Part shown: one piece after another, positions 13,791 to 26,900 of the stretch
Position numbering within the stretch: the stretch's first letter is position 1
How the letters are laid out: each line of letters starts with the position of its first letter
The notes under the pieces: generated by a model
Told to the model about the DNA's origin: nothing
Seen by the model: the letters and a program-made list of their open reading frames with translations, nothing else
Database searches by the model: none
Assembly (NCBI GenBank): GCA_021397835.1
Contig: JAJFZO010000882.1
Location: 1,612,001-1,676,000, forward strand
DNA: 64,000 nucleotides
Source of the DNA: Moringa oleifera
Taxonomy: Eukaryota; Streptophyta; Magnoliopsida; Brassicales; Moringaceae
Reading direction: 5' to 3'
Program-made: the position numbers and the translations under genes

Positions 13791-14849
13791 ATAAATTACT
13801 TTTCATGATATTATAAAAATGTTGATGCCTACATACTCAAAAAGTGCATTAATGCAAGTTGATAATTCACATGAGAAAGTTGGTTGAGAATGATTAAACC
13901 CACAAGAAGGAATGAGAAAGAAAAGAAAAAGGAGTTTTCTTTTTCTCACTTTTTTTTGTAAGCCAGAAAGCCTCTGGCCTGCTGTCCAGTGTCCCAGGTT
14001 GGTCCTTCACCACAAATCCCCATTGGCTTCCACTTTCCATCATCCCAAACACCCTTTTTCATTTCTTTTCTATTTAATCATTTTCCATTTGGGTAATCAA
14101 ATAGTTCCTCTCATAATTCTCGATCATCACCACCATTTTCTTTTTTTTAATTTTGTGGAGGAAGAACTGAGAAGAACCTTTTAATTTGGCCATAGGGTTT
14201 AAAATTGTAACATAAGAAGGCATTAAATATGAAAATAATTAATAAAACAGTAACATCAGAGGCTGTGTGACTGAACCAACAGGCAGGCTGGTGTCTTGTG
14301 GCTGCTTAGGTTCACGGATTAGATCTCCGCACAATTTACAAGGAAACGGTGTCCCCAACCAACCAAATTTGGAGGTATTTACTTGTAAATTCACTATATG
14401 CTCATTGGAATTGTCATTTCTCAAACAATTTTTCCTTTTTTAATTTATTTTTTTGTGAAAAAGTTAATTAAATTAATTCAACATATCATAACGAGACACC
14501 ATTCTCAGCGATAAGTACCAAAAAATCGGCCAACATTACAGTATAGAAAGATGTGAGATTTATAAAACAGTCACATTATTAAGCTGAATTTTTTGACAAA
14601 TAAGGGTAATGGGATTTGGTAGATTATTGGTTCAAAGGGTATTAATTGGAATATAATTCAGAGAAATGAGAGACAATGAGAAAAAATAATTAAAAAATGA
14701 GAGGTGGACTAAGAAGAAATAATTAATTTAAATCTATCTTGACAAGAATATCCTTTTGTGATAAGAATTTAACACTATGGCTCTTTATGATGTCACTTAC
14801 CTGCTCAGACCTGCCTGGAATCATCTCCAGCCCTTTCATTTAGCTGCAC

Positions 14850-14886
<37 letters not shown>

Positions 14887-15084
14887 AAATTATTCTTGCT
14901 ACGGATTTTCCTGGAAAGAGCGAGAAAATAATGACAGAGACAAGATCTGAAACAAATGAATCAATACCCTTATGACATAAGCAAAAATATATAATTAAAA
15001 ATGGGGAAGAAAAAAGAAAAATCTAACAAGAAGATGGAGATGAATGCTGATATTGATAATAGTGATTAAAGAAGAAATTAATGC
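13791..15084. other. Intergenic spacer with GA microsatellite
   Basis: Mostly AT-rich spacer. A (GA)n tract of about 15 units lies at 14,851-14,882. Open frames at 13,912-14,184 (+) and 14,239-14,424 (-) have no domain I recognise and look like chance. The end of the stretch should include the 3' UTR of the gene that stops at 15,085. Confidence 0.55.
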
Positions 15085-15789
15085 CTAGTGAGCCATGGCG
15101 ACTGGTGGGGAGCAGAAGTTAATGGTTCTCTGGTTAGGCATGGCAAGCATGGCGGTGTGATCCAAGAAATCTTTCAGAGCAATCACAGACTGAAGTATCG
15201 TCCGGAGATCATCGGCGCATGAGAACCCGTTGTTGCCTACGCGCCGGACTGCGTAAACGTAGAAAGTGATGCAGCCTTTTCTGAACTTGAATCGAGCCAT
15301 CTCGCACCCGCCGAGCCCCTTGATGAGCTTCTTGTTCACTTCCCCTAGTGGGATCTCCGGCGGCCATATCCGGTCCACCGCCAGCTTCATCGCCTCAGAT
15401 TCGAAAACAAACACCACCACTTTCGACTTCTTGGTGCCCAGTCCAAGCGTAAGGGTGTGCCAGGCGTGGTGAGCCAAGATGGTGAAGTTAGTAGGCAAGA
15501 ACGCAGTGGTTGAAGGGAAAGGAGGCTTATTTCCTCCTCCCCCACCGCCACCTCCGCCGCCACTGCTGGATTTACTGGTTACAGGAAAAGAAAGTAGCTT
15601 TAACAGCTCAAGCGGCCTGGCTCGTCGGATGGTGAAGGACTTCACTATGAACTGCCCACCGAACTTGAGCCCCTTGACTTCCGAACAAGGCTTGAAGGCA
15701 AAATCCGACGCCGGCTTCGTGGTCTGGCCGTTGGGGTGCTGGTGCTTGGGCTTCTTGTTCTGCTTCTTCTTCTTCTCTTTCTCCTCCAT
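15085..15789 (-). CDS. Conserved plant protein of unknown function
   Basis: A single-exon gene of 234 aa, starting at the ATG at 15,789. The N-terminus is Lys-rich (EEKEKKKKQNKKPK), a possible nuclear or nucleolar signal. A conserved-looking core follows: GGQFIVKSFTIRRARPLELL (residues about 44-63), a ten-glycine tract (about 77-86), then TNFTILAHHAWHTLTLGLG, KSKVVVFVFESEAMKLAVDR, IPLGEVNKKLIKGLGGCEMA, FKFRKGCITFYVYAVRR and SCADDLRTILQSVIALKDFL. From memory this resembles the Arabidopsis pair At1g22230/At1g78110, which carry a vague 'nucleolar GTP-binding' label. I see no P-loop, so I give no function. The dense conserved block and higher GC than its surroundings support a real gene. The Gly10 codons may vary in number. 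Confidence 0.85.
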   Translation of the reverse strand: MEEKEKKKKQNKKPKHQHPNGQTTKPASDFAFKPCSEVKGLKFGGQFIVKSFTIRRARPLELLKLLSFPVTSKSSSGGGGGGGGGGNKPPFPSTTAFLPTNFTILAHHAWHTLTLGLGTKKSKVVVFVFESEAMKLAVDRIWPPEIPLGEVNKKLIKGLGGCEMARFKFRKGCITFYVYAVRRVGNNGFSCADDLRTILQSVIALKDFLDHTAMLAMPNQRTINFCSPPVAMAH

Positions 15790-17480
15790 AGCTTCTGGGA
15801 TTTTTGTTTTTGTCTGATCACAAAACCAATCTGAAGCTTTTTCCGATGATATATGTCGTGGATTCTCTTATTATTTTCTTTTTCTCTGATTGAGAGCTTA
15901 CAGTCAAAAACAAGGCCCACCACTTCTCTTTCTACAAATTTGGTAATCTTTGTTTTTTACTTCTCAATACGCCTGTAATTATCAAAAGTGTTGAAAAGTA
16001 ATTTCACATAATCTTTTTTAATTAATTAATTATTTTTTTATGTTTACAAACTAATTTATTTATTTATTATAGAATGTGAGCTCCATGAGATCATCACAAT
16101 ATTTTCAATAGATTTTGTGAATCTCACGTCTCATTCCGTTAAAATATTATCTTACCAAAAAAGAAAAATAATTACTTGTCCTTAATTCAAAATTTTTGAA
16201 TAATAATTATAAAAATTAATAATTAACGGAATGATTTTTTAAAATTTTTATTATAAATTTTAATGATGGGTATTATTTAAAGTGGGATTTTGAGATATTA
16301 TTTAAAAGAAGGGGTCGGAGTTATACCGTACACTCACATTGCTTTGTCCCATGATGCTACCACGAATAAATGCATTTTGGAGTACACTCACTTGATATAA
16401 GTTTCTGTTGATTTTTAAATAAAATATATATTTTAAAATTTATTATATTAATATAATAAAAATATATTTTTTAAAAATTTTATTAACAAATTTTAATTAT
16501 ATTTTATATATTACATCAATTTAAAATATTTTAAAAATAATAAATAATACATTTTTAATTTATTAATTTTGTTTTAAATAATTATAAAAAATTAAAGATA
16601 TTTTTATAATTGAAGTATTTATAAAATAAGTCAAATAAATCTTAAATTTTATTTTGAATTTATTTTTTAAATTTGAATAATTTTTTACTAACAAAATATT
16701 TTTTATAAATTTTTTGATTGTTTGACTATACACAATTTTTTAAAAAATGTTTTTAATGCTAAAAAATTTATAAAATTTTCTAAAATGATGATTTTAATTT
16801 TTTTTACATTTATGAAAAATTTTAAGTTAAAATTTATAAGTAAAATTTTTAATTTTTAATTTAAATATTTTAATTTTAAAATTTAAAATATGATTTAATT
16901 TAATTTAATTAGTAGATATTTGTCATTTTTTAAACATCAACGTTTAATTTGAAACAAAAGATATAATCAAAGTTTTAAATAACTTTTACCAATTCCAAAA
17001 AAAAACTTTTATCTAATAAATAAATATATAAAATAATAATTATTAATTTTATTAAATTATCTAAGATTAAGAATCATTAAATAGCATTTTATTAAAATTT
17101 AACTTTTTAAAAATATTTTTAGAATTGATTATGCTCACAAAAAAATATAAAAAATGTTATCAATTTGTTTTATTAAATTATGATGTATTAATATTTTTTT
17201 TAAAAATCAATAATATTAAATAACAAAAAATTAATTTTTTTTGAAAACCATAAAGTTAATTTAAGATATTATATCATAAAATAAAGAGCTTCTATGAGAA
17301 AATCAAAGGTAGATCCTTGATTAATTAGGCGAACAAAATATAAAAGTCAATGTACCAAGGATAGCTAAATACGTACCATATGCCTAGAGACTTATTGGTT
17401 TAGGGATTATGAATGATAATGACACATAAATTTCGTATAAATGCTCCCTTTGGACCACATAATGCCCAGCTCACGGAGAA
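15790..17480. other. AT-rich intergenic DNA with an inverted repeat-family copy
   Basis: About the first 150 bases are probably promoter and 5' UTR of the gene starting at 15,789. From about 16,400 to 17,300 composition is extremely AT-rich. Positions 16,550-16,920 read on the minus strand resemble the dispersed repeat at 19,190-19,800. No gene is seen. Confidence 0.5.
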
Positions 17481-17493
17481 AAATTGTTGCCTT

Positions 17494-17559
17494 AATGGGA
17501 AATTTGATCCGATTTTCAAGAATCATAATGGGAAATTTGATCCGATTTTCAAGAATCAT
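17494..17559. repeat. Perfect 33-bp tandem duplication
   Basis: The 33-bp unit beginning AATGGGAAATTTGATCCG occurs twice in succession (17,494-17,526 and 17,527-17,559) with no differences that I can see, implying a recent local duplication. Confidence 0.9.
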
Positions 17560-19189
17560 AACTACCCCCATTTATTTTTGGTACGACCATGAACATACTT
17601 AATTATTAATTAATACAAATATTGTAATCAATCAAGATGAAGTTAATGGGATACAGATTTTTTATTTATATTAATAAATATATTTTTAAAATATAAAATA
17701 TTAAACTAAGCTTATCTTTTAATTTAAATTTTGATATATCAATTGAATTAATTAAAATTTTAATTTTCTAGTTTGGTTTAAATTACTTTCAATTTTAATA
17801 ATAATTAAAAATTAATAATATTTTTATTATTGAAATATGTTAAAAATAATTTAAACAAATTTTATATTCTCTTTTAAAAATTCATTAGTTTTAAATAATG
17901 TTCAAATTTTTTATGATTTCAAATTAAATATGTTTGATGATCATGAAGAATAATCTAAAAAACACCATAACAATTAAAACTTCAAAATAATATTTGTAAT
18001 ATGAAAACAAATTAAAATAACACAATATTCATATAAGTGGAACCCAAACTAAATATAAAAAATTATCAAAAAATTAAAAGATTTTTTTTAAAAAATATTA
18101 AAAAATAAAAAAATGATAAATAAAAAAAGTGGCTTGCTTTTATATATGTTAGAGAGAGAGACAGAGATAAGATAGGGCGACCTCAAGTGACAACCAAAAA
18201 AATGGGGCTTCCCACTAAAGTTGTTTCCTTCTAAAGGCACCCATTGCCTTTAATCAGAAGGGGGGGCTTGAGCCTTGAGGAGACCAATTAAAGGCCAAAG
18301 CAAGAGGCCCTTGGGACCAGCTTGGGCCTAACAAAAGTTTCTTGCCAGGTATTATATGTCCTTTTGGAAATGATTTGATTCATTTACCATCCAAAAAAAA
18401 GTCATATATGCAGCTTCTATTGCACTGCAAAACAAGATTTTAATTTATACTTGTTTCTTCATAAGTGAAACATCTTGTCTTTCAATTTATGTACACTTTT
18501 TCTTGTCTCCTAGTTTAATAATGTAAGAAAGGAAATATGTTATAAAATTAAGATCTGTCTATGCTTATATTACATTTTTTTTTTTTGGGGTTTTTACCGC
18601 ATAAGAGATTTATCAAAATACCATAGAAATCGAAAGCTTGGATTAACAATAATTAAATGGAATGAGACGATAGGGTGAATCTAAGGATAGGTTGTTCAAA
18701 TGGGTAATCAGAAAATCTATGTGTTAGATTCTTTAGACCCAAGTTTTGAAGTTTGGACCAATTTGAAGTACCAAAATTGAAAGGTAAGTTAGTGACAAGA
18801 GGACCCTAACAAAGTTTGATGATAAGAGTTGTCATAATAAAGCATGGGGCTCTCATGTCTACTTCATATTTTGACACTAAATCTACCCTCTCCTATCAAT
18901 CAATCATAAGCTAGCTAGCATGAACTAGTATATGACCAAACACTACCACTTGTTAAATTAAGCTAATGAATTGTCATGACACTAAATTAATTAATTATAA
19001 TATCCAAGGAGGACAAACACAGGTTAGCTGTTGCTCTCCCAAGAAGTTAGGTTAGTTTAGTTTGTATGATTATGAATTATGATCATGTCGATGTTCCCTA
19101 GCTTTAATTTCTTTATTTTTGTTGCTTTCGCTTTTCCGATTCCTTGTTTCTCCGAAAGTAAATTAATGTTGTTATAGACACAGAGAGAA
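17560..19189. other. Intergenic DNA, no gene recognised
   Basis: AT-rich up to about 18,150, including an apparently inverted copy of the dispersed repeat at 17,640-17,920. The stretch 18,170-18,340 is less AT-rich and contains a short inverted repeat, GCCTTTAAT at about 18,247 and ATTAAAGGC at about 18,287. I see no open frame of substance. Confidence 0.5.
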
Positions 19190-19800
19190 TAAAACTTCTA
19201 TAAATTAATAGTGTTTAGATGATATAAAATTTAAGATATAGATTATATAAAATGGTGATATTTGTTTCATTTTACTAAACAAATTTTAATATTGAAAAAG
19301 TTGTGAATCAAATTTTAACATATTAATTTGGATTAAATTAATAAATTTGAATAAAAAATTTAAAAATATTTAAATTAAAAATCTTATATAATGAATTTTA
19401 ATTTGAAATTTTTTATCAATGTAAAAAAAAATATTCAAACTATTGTCATGCAAAAATTTAAAAATTTTCAAATATTAAGAAAATATATTTAAAATATATA
19501 TTTAAATTCTTTTAAAAAATCATAAAAAAATAGATCTTGAATAGAAATCTATTTAAATTTGATAATTATCAGTAATGAAGTCAATAATTCATTTAAATCA
19601 TTTTAAAGGTATTTTAATGATAAAAATTATTCTTAATTTTTTATAATTATTTAAGTAAAAATTAAAATTAACTTAAAATTTTGTATTAAAGTTTGGTTTA
19701 TTATTTTTTAAAAATGAAAGTTTGATTGCCAATTATACAAATTAAACATTAAGGTTTTACATAATCTTTGTTATAAAATTTATTAATTAAAAAGTATTAA
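19190..19800. repeat. Third relic of the AT-rich dispersed repeat
   Basis: Same block order and orientation as 12,360-12,860, including TATAATGAATTTTAATTTG near 19,387 and CTATTGTCATGCAAAAATTT near 19,439. Non-coding. Confidence 0.45.
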
Positions 19801-21430
19801 TTAATTAATGAATTAATAAATTAATAATTTGTTGAGTGTATCTTCAATTCAATAAAACATATATTTCATCAACTAAAAATTAATTGTGATTTACTAATTT
19901 AATTAATTGAAAATTAACTAATTCAAATGTAGATATATTTGTATAATTTAATAAACGTATATTTAATAAAAAATAATCAAATATTTGGAGTACCGTGATA
20001 GATTGGATGTACATTACCTTTTGGATTATCTGGGTGAAAATGATGCAAATCCAAAAGTCTCAAGTTTAGAAGAAATTATTAGTGACATCATTTGAAAATT
20101 ATAATTTTTAGATGCAATAAAAAAAATCAGAGATAAGATCCAACATTTAAATTTCAAGAATAGAGTCATATATATATATGTATGTATATATTTATATTAA
20201 AAAAATCATAGTTACTTATATTTATAAAATTAAAAATTTTTAATTTTATAATATGAATGAGTCCACTAGATTATATAAGGGTGTCTTAGGAAATTACTAT
20301 TTTATTATTTTATCAAAATTATTAATTTAGTCTATTAACTCAAGTGAAAGTGATAAAAAATTATTAATTTGTCAAATATTTATTGTCATTAGGACTAATT
20401 AATTAGGTAATTAAAACTATGAAATAATCTTGATATTTGGATAATTATTTGGAAGGATATAATTGCTTGATTGAGACCAATATTGGGGTCTTTATGTCAC
20501 AGACCAAGCCCAGAATGACGAGGGAGCAAGGTCCAGCCGAGCTAGTCCAGCTTGATATAAAGAAAAAGTAATTTATTGTCTTACTTTTCGGATTGATTTT
20601 ATGAATTTTATTTACAGATTTTATAAGAATTATTTTATTTATTATAAAAAATATTTTTTAGAAAATAAAAAATATATTAAAAATATTTAAGCAAATCAAA
20701 TGAATCATATTATAGATTAATTTGTGTGGTCTACTTTATTAAGCTTATTTAGACTAATCCAATAAGTTGATTTAATTTATAATATCATATAGGAATTTGA
20801 TTTAATTTTTGTTAGAGAACTAATTAATTTTGATCCATTGGACCAAAATTTATCAGATCGGATCCAGAGAATGTCTCAAAATCAAATCTGTGTATATTTT
20901 CGCTCGTTAATTTTAAGAAAAAGGACTATTTTTTAATTTTTAAAAATCATATAAATACATTAAATATACTTTTATTAAAGTATTTGGCACGAAGTCATTT
21001 AGTTATAATCATATGTGATTTTAACGGATTCATAAGATTACTGAATTTGTTTATATATTAGTGATATTAATAACAATAATTACTTAATTTTACAATAATT
21101 TATAAATTCAATAAGTTAAAGCTTTGATTTTTTTTTTAAATTACTGAAGATTTTTCTGATTGTTCAATAAGTTGGTCTGATTGTTGTTTTTTTGATACTT
21201 TGGTTATTAAAAAAAAATAATCCACGAAAAAAGAAGAAGCGAAAAAATATTGAAGGGAAAATCAAATTGAAAAAAAAATTCATTAAATACAGTAATCAAT
21301 GATTATGAAGAACTGAGAAACTAGGCCACCTAAGAGACAAAAACCCAGTAATGTGGTGAATTATATCTCAAGGACCCAAATATGCCAAAACCAGACATGC
21401 GATTGTCCTCCTGATCTTCTACATCCGATC
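19801..21430. other. Intergenic DNA downstream of the glucanase
   Basis: AT-rich with no gene seen. A short less AT-rich patch at about 20,480-20,560 could be a transposon fragment, but I see no terminal repeats or coding sequence. The last 100-200 bases are likely glucanase 3' UTR. Confidence 0.5.
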
Positions 21431-22983
21431 TCATGAGCTGAATTTACATGCACCATTGCCTGCACACAATCACAGCCACGTATCAAAACAAATTAATCTC
21501 ATCAGGAATTTAAAAACACCATCTCAATTTGCCCTGAAAACTTTCTCTTTTCTTTCTTCTTTAACTTACTTGGATCATTCGTGGTAACAACGCCGGTGTT
21601 GGCGAAATTGCAGCTGAAATCAACGCGACCATGTGTTTGATAGTAAGCGTTCATGAGATAAGCTGCGTGAGCTCTCACTGTGTTCGGGTCGAAGCAGGCT
21701 CCCCCGGCTTGGACGGGATTGCAATCCACGCCCTGACTGCAAACATAGTTTATGTTTGATTGCAACTGCGCATCCGTCGCCTCTGGTTTGGGTACGCACC
21801 ATTTCTTCTCTCCGGCGGCCGGTAATGGAATCGGTACTTGACCATGCACGAGCCCCACATCGTACACCGGCGTGAAATCCGGCCTGAACAGACCCCAGTT
21901 CCTCTCGGCGGTTGGACCGGGCTTGAGCTCCTCGTTAAACAACGCAAAAATGTACGTCTCGAACCGCTTAGTCGGCATCATCGGCGTGCCTTGAGTCGTC
22001 GCTCTTTTTATCACGTTTTGGTTGAACCAGGCTGCGTTTTCCGGGGTGCAGTACGGCTGGTCACAAGCCGACGGCCAACCCGTCTCGCCCAGGACGATTT
22101 CAACGTCTCCATAACCCAAAGCTTTCATCGAAGAATACGTAGCGTCTATCAACGCGTCGTAGGCATTCGTGTACGTGAGACCTGTGAACTGGTCACGAAC
22201 GCCAAGGTTCGGCTTGAAGATGGCGTAGTTTACGTTGTTTGGGTCGAACCCGAAGTAAGGGTACGGGTTCACCACAAACGGTGACTTGGTCCGACGTAAG
22301 AATTTGAGCATAGGTGCTATTATGCCCACATCCCAACCCGGTCTGAATCGGACGGCGCTCGGTGATGAGTTAGGTTGGAAAGCTATTATGTTAAGAGCGT
22401 GAGCCGATGTGACCTGAGACCGGATTTGCAACAAGTCAAAAAGATAATAGTAAAAGGAACAGATCTCGAAAACCTTGTTCCTTTGAGATCCGATGCTTTA
22501 AAAAAGTCATGAAATAGCAGTTCTGACCTGGATGTCTTTGATTCCAGCACGAACCAAGGCATGGTGGACACTGTTCATCGCCTGGACGAGATTTGAAATC
22601 TGGTTGTTGTCGCCGCTGAGCAGCACCTCGTTGCCGACGGAGATGCGCTTGATCTTCGTTTGTGGGTAAAACGGAACAATGTTGGCGTTAACCCATCTAC
22701 GAGCTTGACGCTTATTGACGAGAGCAGGGATGTCGCCGTTGGGCACCGTGACACTCACCGAGATGCCAGTTCCGGCAAACGCCCTGAGAATGTCGGGGTC
22801 GACGTTGAAAAGCTTGATGCTGTCTATGCTTGTTTTGGTCTTGAGGAAGTTGGCCACCTGAGAAGGTGGTGGGAGGTTCCCATTGGTACCATAGTTTACC
22901 CCAATGGCGTAAGAGGTGGCGGAGAGGTGGAGGAGGGTGGTGGTGAAGAGGAGGAGGAGCAAGGCTTTCCTTGTTCCAGCCAT
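21431..22983 (-). CDS. Secreted GH17 beta-1,3-glucanase with X8 (CBM43) domain
   Basis: Hydrolyses 1,3-beta-glucan (callose) in the cell wall. Exons in transcription order are 22,983-22,528, 22,413-21,570 and 21,459-21,431, joining to 442 aa. Residues 1-26 form a signal peptide ending in SATSYA, before the mature start IGVNYG typical of GH17. The catalytic acid is E119 in [10 protein letters not shown] and the nucleophile is E262 in [11 protein letters not shown]. The X8/CBM43 carbohydrate-binding module runs from about 354 ([12 protein letters not shown]) to 439, with its Cys set including YVCSQG, CNPV, GGACFDP and FSCNF. The last exon is only 29 nt and supplies NGACKFSS and the stop. The protein ends right after X8 with no hydrophobic tail, so I expect a secreted rather than GPI-anchored enzyme. 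Confidence 0.96.
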
Positions 22984-23929
22984 TGCGGATTGGGGCAGTG
23001 GTCAAAGGATGAGCCCGGGGGACATCTTATATTACCGTCTATCATAAAAATAGTAAATATTGTTATAATAAAAATAGAAAATTAACACCCAAGCATAGCT
23101 GTTGGAATCGTATCCATAATCTTACAATAGATATGTCTGTAAAATGTACGGACGTAGTGAGTTGCTATTTATAATCATAATAAACTTCATTTAACAACCA
23201 CATAAATTAATTTGCAATACTCCCCATCCTCAATTTCTCCGGCAAAAAAGGTAAAGAATTCTACCATCTCCAATTTCTCCGACAAAAAAAGGTAAAGAGT
23301 TCTACCAAAATACATAATATTATATACGTAATTTAATTTTTATTAGTGGAATTGAATTTTATGAAAAATTAAATATTTAATTTTTGATGATGTGATAATA
23401 TTAAAATCGATTACAACATAAATTTATAGTTTATCTATATATATATATTTTAATTTTTTTAACGTGAGATTTTTGTTTCACAAATTTTATTAATTTTATC
23501 TTTTATGATATGTGTTAATGCACACGAAGAAATAACGATTATGCTTTTCTAACTTCATATATATATATAATTAAATACTATAATTAATGATTTTTTCAAT
23601 ATAATTTATATAAAAAGAAAATATAATGAATTATTATAATTGCATAATTATGATTTTATGCATCAATTAAAGTTAATGAAATCTTATAAAATTTTTATTT
23701 ATATAATTTTTTTATATTTCAATTTAAAACTCTCCGCAAAATATAGGCAATAAAATAATTCCAAAAATATGACTAAGCAATGAAGGTACTTCACGAGAAG
23801 CTTAAAAAAATAGTTAGATACTTTTAATTTTTTATTCTCTTTTTTAAATCTTTAAATATGATTTCTTTTCAATCCATAGCTAACCATTTATATTAATTAA
23901 ATATATTTAACCATTTAAATATGATCAAA
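22984..23929. other. Glucanase promoter region
   Basis: Upstream of a minus-strand gene, so its 5' UTR and promoter lie here. A degenerate 40-41-bp tandem pair (CAATTTCTCCGGCAAAAAAG type) sits at 23,226-23,306. The remainder is AT-rich with TA runs near 23,437 and 23,560. Confidence 0.5.
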
Positions 23930-26900
23930 ATCAGCTTTGTATGATTTTGAGGAGAAAGTTTACACATGCAATATACATTTATATTAATTAAAGATCACGT
24001 GATTTATAAGATTAAAAAATTATTAATCTCTTTTTATTTATTATTACACTAAGTTATAGTCAAATCCTCCATGCGCTGGATCATGCGTTGTGGACTTGTT
24101 TCTTGAGATAATGACAAAATAAAAAGATAATCGATAGTATTTTCTTAAATTAATCCTCAATTGATAATGTTAAAAATCATTTGAAAAGATTGTTTCTATA
24201 AATTTAATTAGAAAAGCTCACATGTAACATATTTTTGTGTCAATTATCACGTGATTTATCATAATTCAAGAACTAAATAATATCCTTTTTACATTGTTAT
24301 CATGTAAGTTACTGTCAAATCTCAATGTATTATTCTTCGAAATTGTTTAATGATAAAGAAAAAACAATTACCATTCAACAGTTTTTCTTTTAATTAATAT
24401 AATTTATTATTTTGACAATTTTAATGAGATAAGCTCCATGCCACATATCTTTTTATTAATAAAGTGTCATGTGATTTACCTGACTCATATATTAAATAAT
24501 CTTTTTACTTATTATTGTTATTTAATTTATAATCAAATCTTTTGATTTGTTTATTATTTAAAAATTAGTTTTTTTTTTAAATAAGGACAGAGTAAAAAAT
24601 AAAAATTCAACTTTGTTGACATGCATCATCCAATAAAAGTATTAAACAATTCAACAACATCAATGAGATCCTTAAGTTAAAAATATATAACTTTTATTTT
24701 TATTATTAGTTATTTTATAAAATAAAATTTAACCAAAAAAATTACTAATAAAATTAAATTTTGTATTCCATTTCAAGCTCATCTAATAACTGCACACATA
24801 AGTAAACTTTTAGAGAATATACTTAACCGTGAGTAATTAAATTGCTATTTTTATTTATAATAAGAGATCGTACCCCATTAAGCCATTTAAACGGTTGATT
24901 GGTCTTACTAGATATTGTTCAAGATCAAATGTAGAAGGATACTCTTCACATGAATTACATAATGCTTTTAATGTTTCTTTTTTTTTTTTTTTAATTTGAT
25001 GAGAAATGATCATGGAGAACATGTTTACATGTTAATTCCGCATTATCTGATTTATAAAACTCAAGAAGTTAATGATCTCTTTTTTTTTTATTATTAACCA
25101 AATCTCAACATTTAAATTATGTAAATTAACTCTTATTTTTTAATGTAATTAAATTTTTTTTACACGAAAGTTATTAAAGTAGTTCATAAAAAATGTTGTT
25201 TTATTTTCCTTTTTGTTTCTTCAATGCATAAAATAGGATTAAAAAAATTCATCATTTGATTTCAATTTAATTATAAAATTTAACTCAAATTTCATGCCGC
25301 AAAGGTAAAGTTTTGTAACATTCATTGCTATCAAAAATAATTCTGAAGGGTGACTATGAAATTTACTTTTCATGTTTCCGATGAAATCTGCTTGAAATTT
25401 ATAATAAATCTTTTCCTACTTTTATTAAAAAAAATGTAAGAGAGCTTAACCTTTGTTTTTAATATCCATTTAATATTATTCTAAATACTAGATTGTACAT
25501 AAATGCAAATAATTGATGAATTTCTTTGTTCATTAGTTTTTCTTTTGTCCAGTGACCGTCATAAGTGGCCGTCATCATTTAGCGATCGTCACTTATGACG
25601 GTTGCTGGCTTGCTGCCCGTGTCATGTAGAATGTATATCTAGTGACCACCACGCATGATAGGTTGCTGACTTGCTACCTTTCGCAGCAAGCAGTGGCATG
25701 GCCAACGCTAGCTGAGCATGGGGAGGAAGAGGCCAATGTTGGTTGGCCATGCAGAAGAGGTCAACGCTGGCTGGCCAGGGGAAAGAAGTAGCCACTGGTC
25801 AACAAAGAGCCCAGCGACTGCCTAGAGGCAGTTTCTGGCCATGAAAGGGGCGGTCAACGCTGGCTGGCCATGGGAAAGAGGTAGCCACTGGTCAAGAAAG
25901 AGCCCAGCGACTGCCTAGAGGCAGTTTCTGGCCATGAAAGGGCTAACGACTGGCCGGTGGCAATCGTTGGCCAAGGAAGATTCCATGGCCAGTGCTGCCC
26001 ATGAAAGAGGAGGCCAATGTTGGCTATGAAAGAGGAGGCCAATGTTGGCCAAGGAAGATTCCGTGGCCAGCTAGCGTTGGCAATGTTGCAGCTTCAGTGT
26101 AATGTGATTCACATGACTACGTATTAACTTAATAGTGTTTCTTTATTAATTTGCATTATTCAGTTAGTCAAATCTTTGATAAACACTCATTATTTAAAAT
26201 TGTTTTAAAATCATAATAAAATAAAAAAATAGTTAATTTTGCTTATCTTAATTAGTTAGCAAAGATACCTCAACAATTTTTTATTTAATATTTAATTAAT
26301 AATAAAAAATCAACTAAAAAGATTATTTTGTTGATTTTAATAAGAAATATATTTAAATAACATGTCATTTTGTTAATTACATATCATGTTACATGACATA
26401 AAAATTTAATAAATGTCTTTTTTGTTCATTCTTGATTTAAATTGGTTTGAGAATACACATCATTAATAAAAATTATTTTTTAAGATAATTACAAAATCAA
26501 AAAAATTAATCAAATATTGTTTATAATCAAACCTATGATGTGCTCATTATTTAAAACTGTTTTCCTAAAATACAGAAAAATTCTCTTGGCTCACATTTAT
26601 TATTTAGCAAAACTTTGTGAACTTTTTTTAATTTTTTTTACATTGATACTCAATTAACAATGGTCAGACTCAACATAAAGACTATTTGTCTTTGAATTAA
26701 TTAAGTGTCATATGATTTCCATGACCAATTTTAAGCTCATTCATTGTATAATATCCAGATTTTCAAAAATACGTTTCTGTGTATTAACCATTAAGAATTA
26801 AATATTGTTTTTTTTATGCATAATGAATAAATAAATATTATTTTTAAATTTGAAGATTAAAAAAAAAAGCTTTAGTGAAAAAATTTGTAATAACAGTCAA

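Noticed and set aside
13912..14184. 90-codon plus-strand frame
   Set aside because: Composition is T/C-rich low complexity (Phe, Leu, His runs) and I recognise no domain or promoter.
15479..15817. 112-codon plus-strand frame with a proline run
   Set aside because: Antisense shadow of the minus-strand 234-aa gene; its prolines mirror the glycine tract.
18240..18300. Inverted repeat considered as a microRNA precursor
   Set aside because: Only nine paired bases at each side; too short for a plant miRNA stem and no known mature miRNA is recognised.
20480..20900. Less AT-rich patches considered as an LTR retrotransposon end
   Set aside because: No paired long terminal repeats, primer-binding site or coding sequence could be seen.
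21838..22284. 148-codon plus-strand frame antisense to the glucanase
   Set aside because: It lies wholly inside the GH17 coding exon and is a shadow of the codon bias there.
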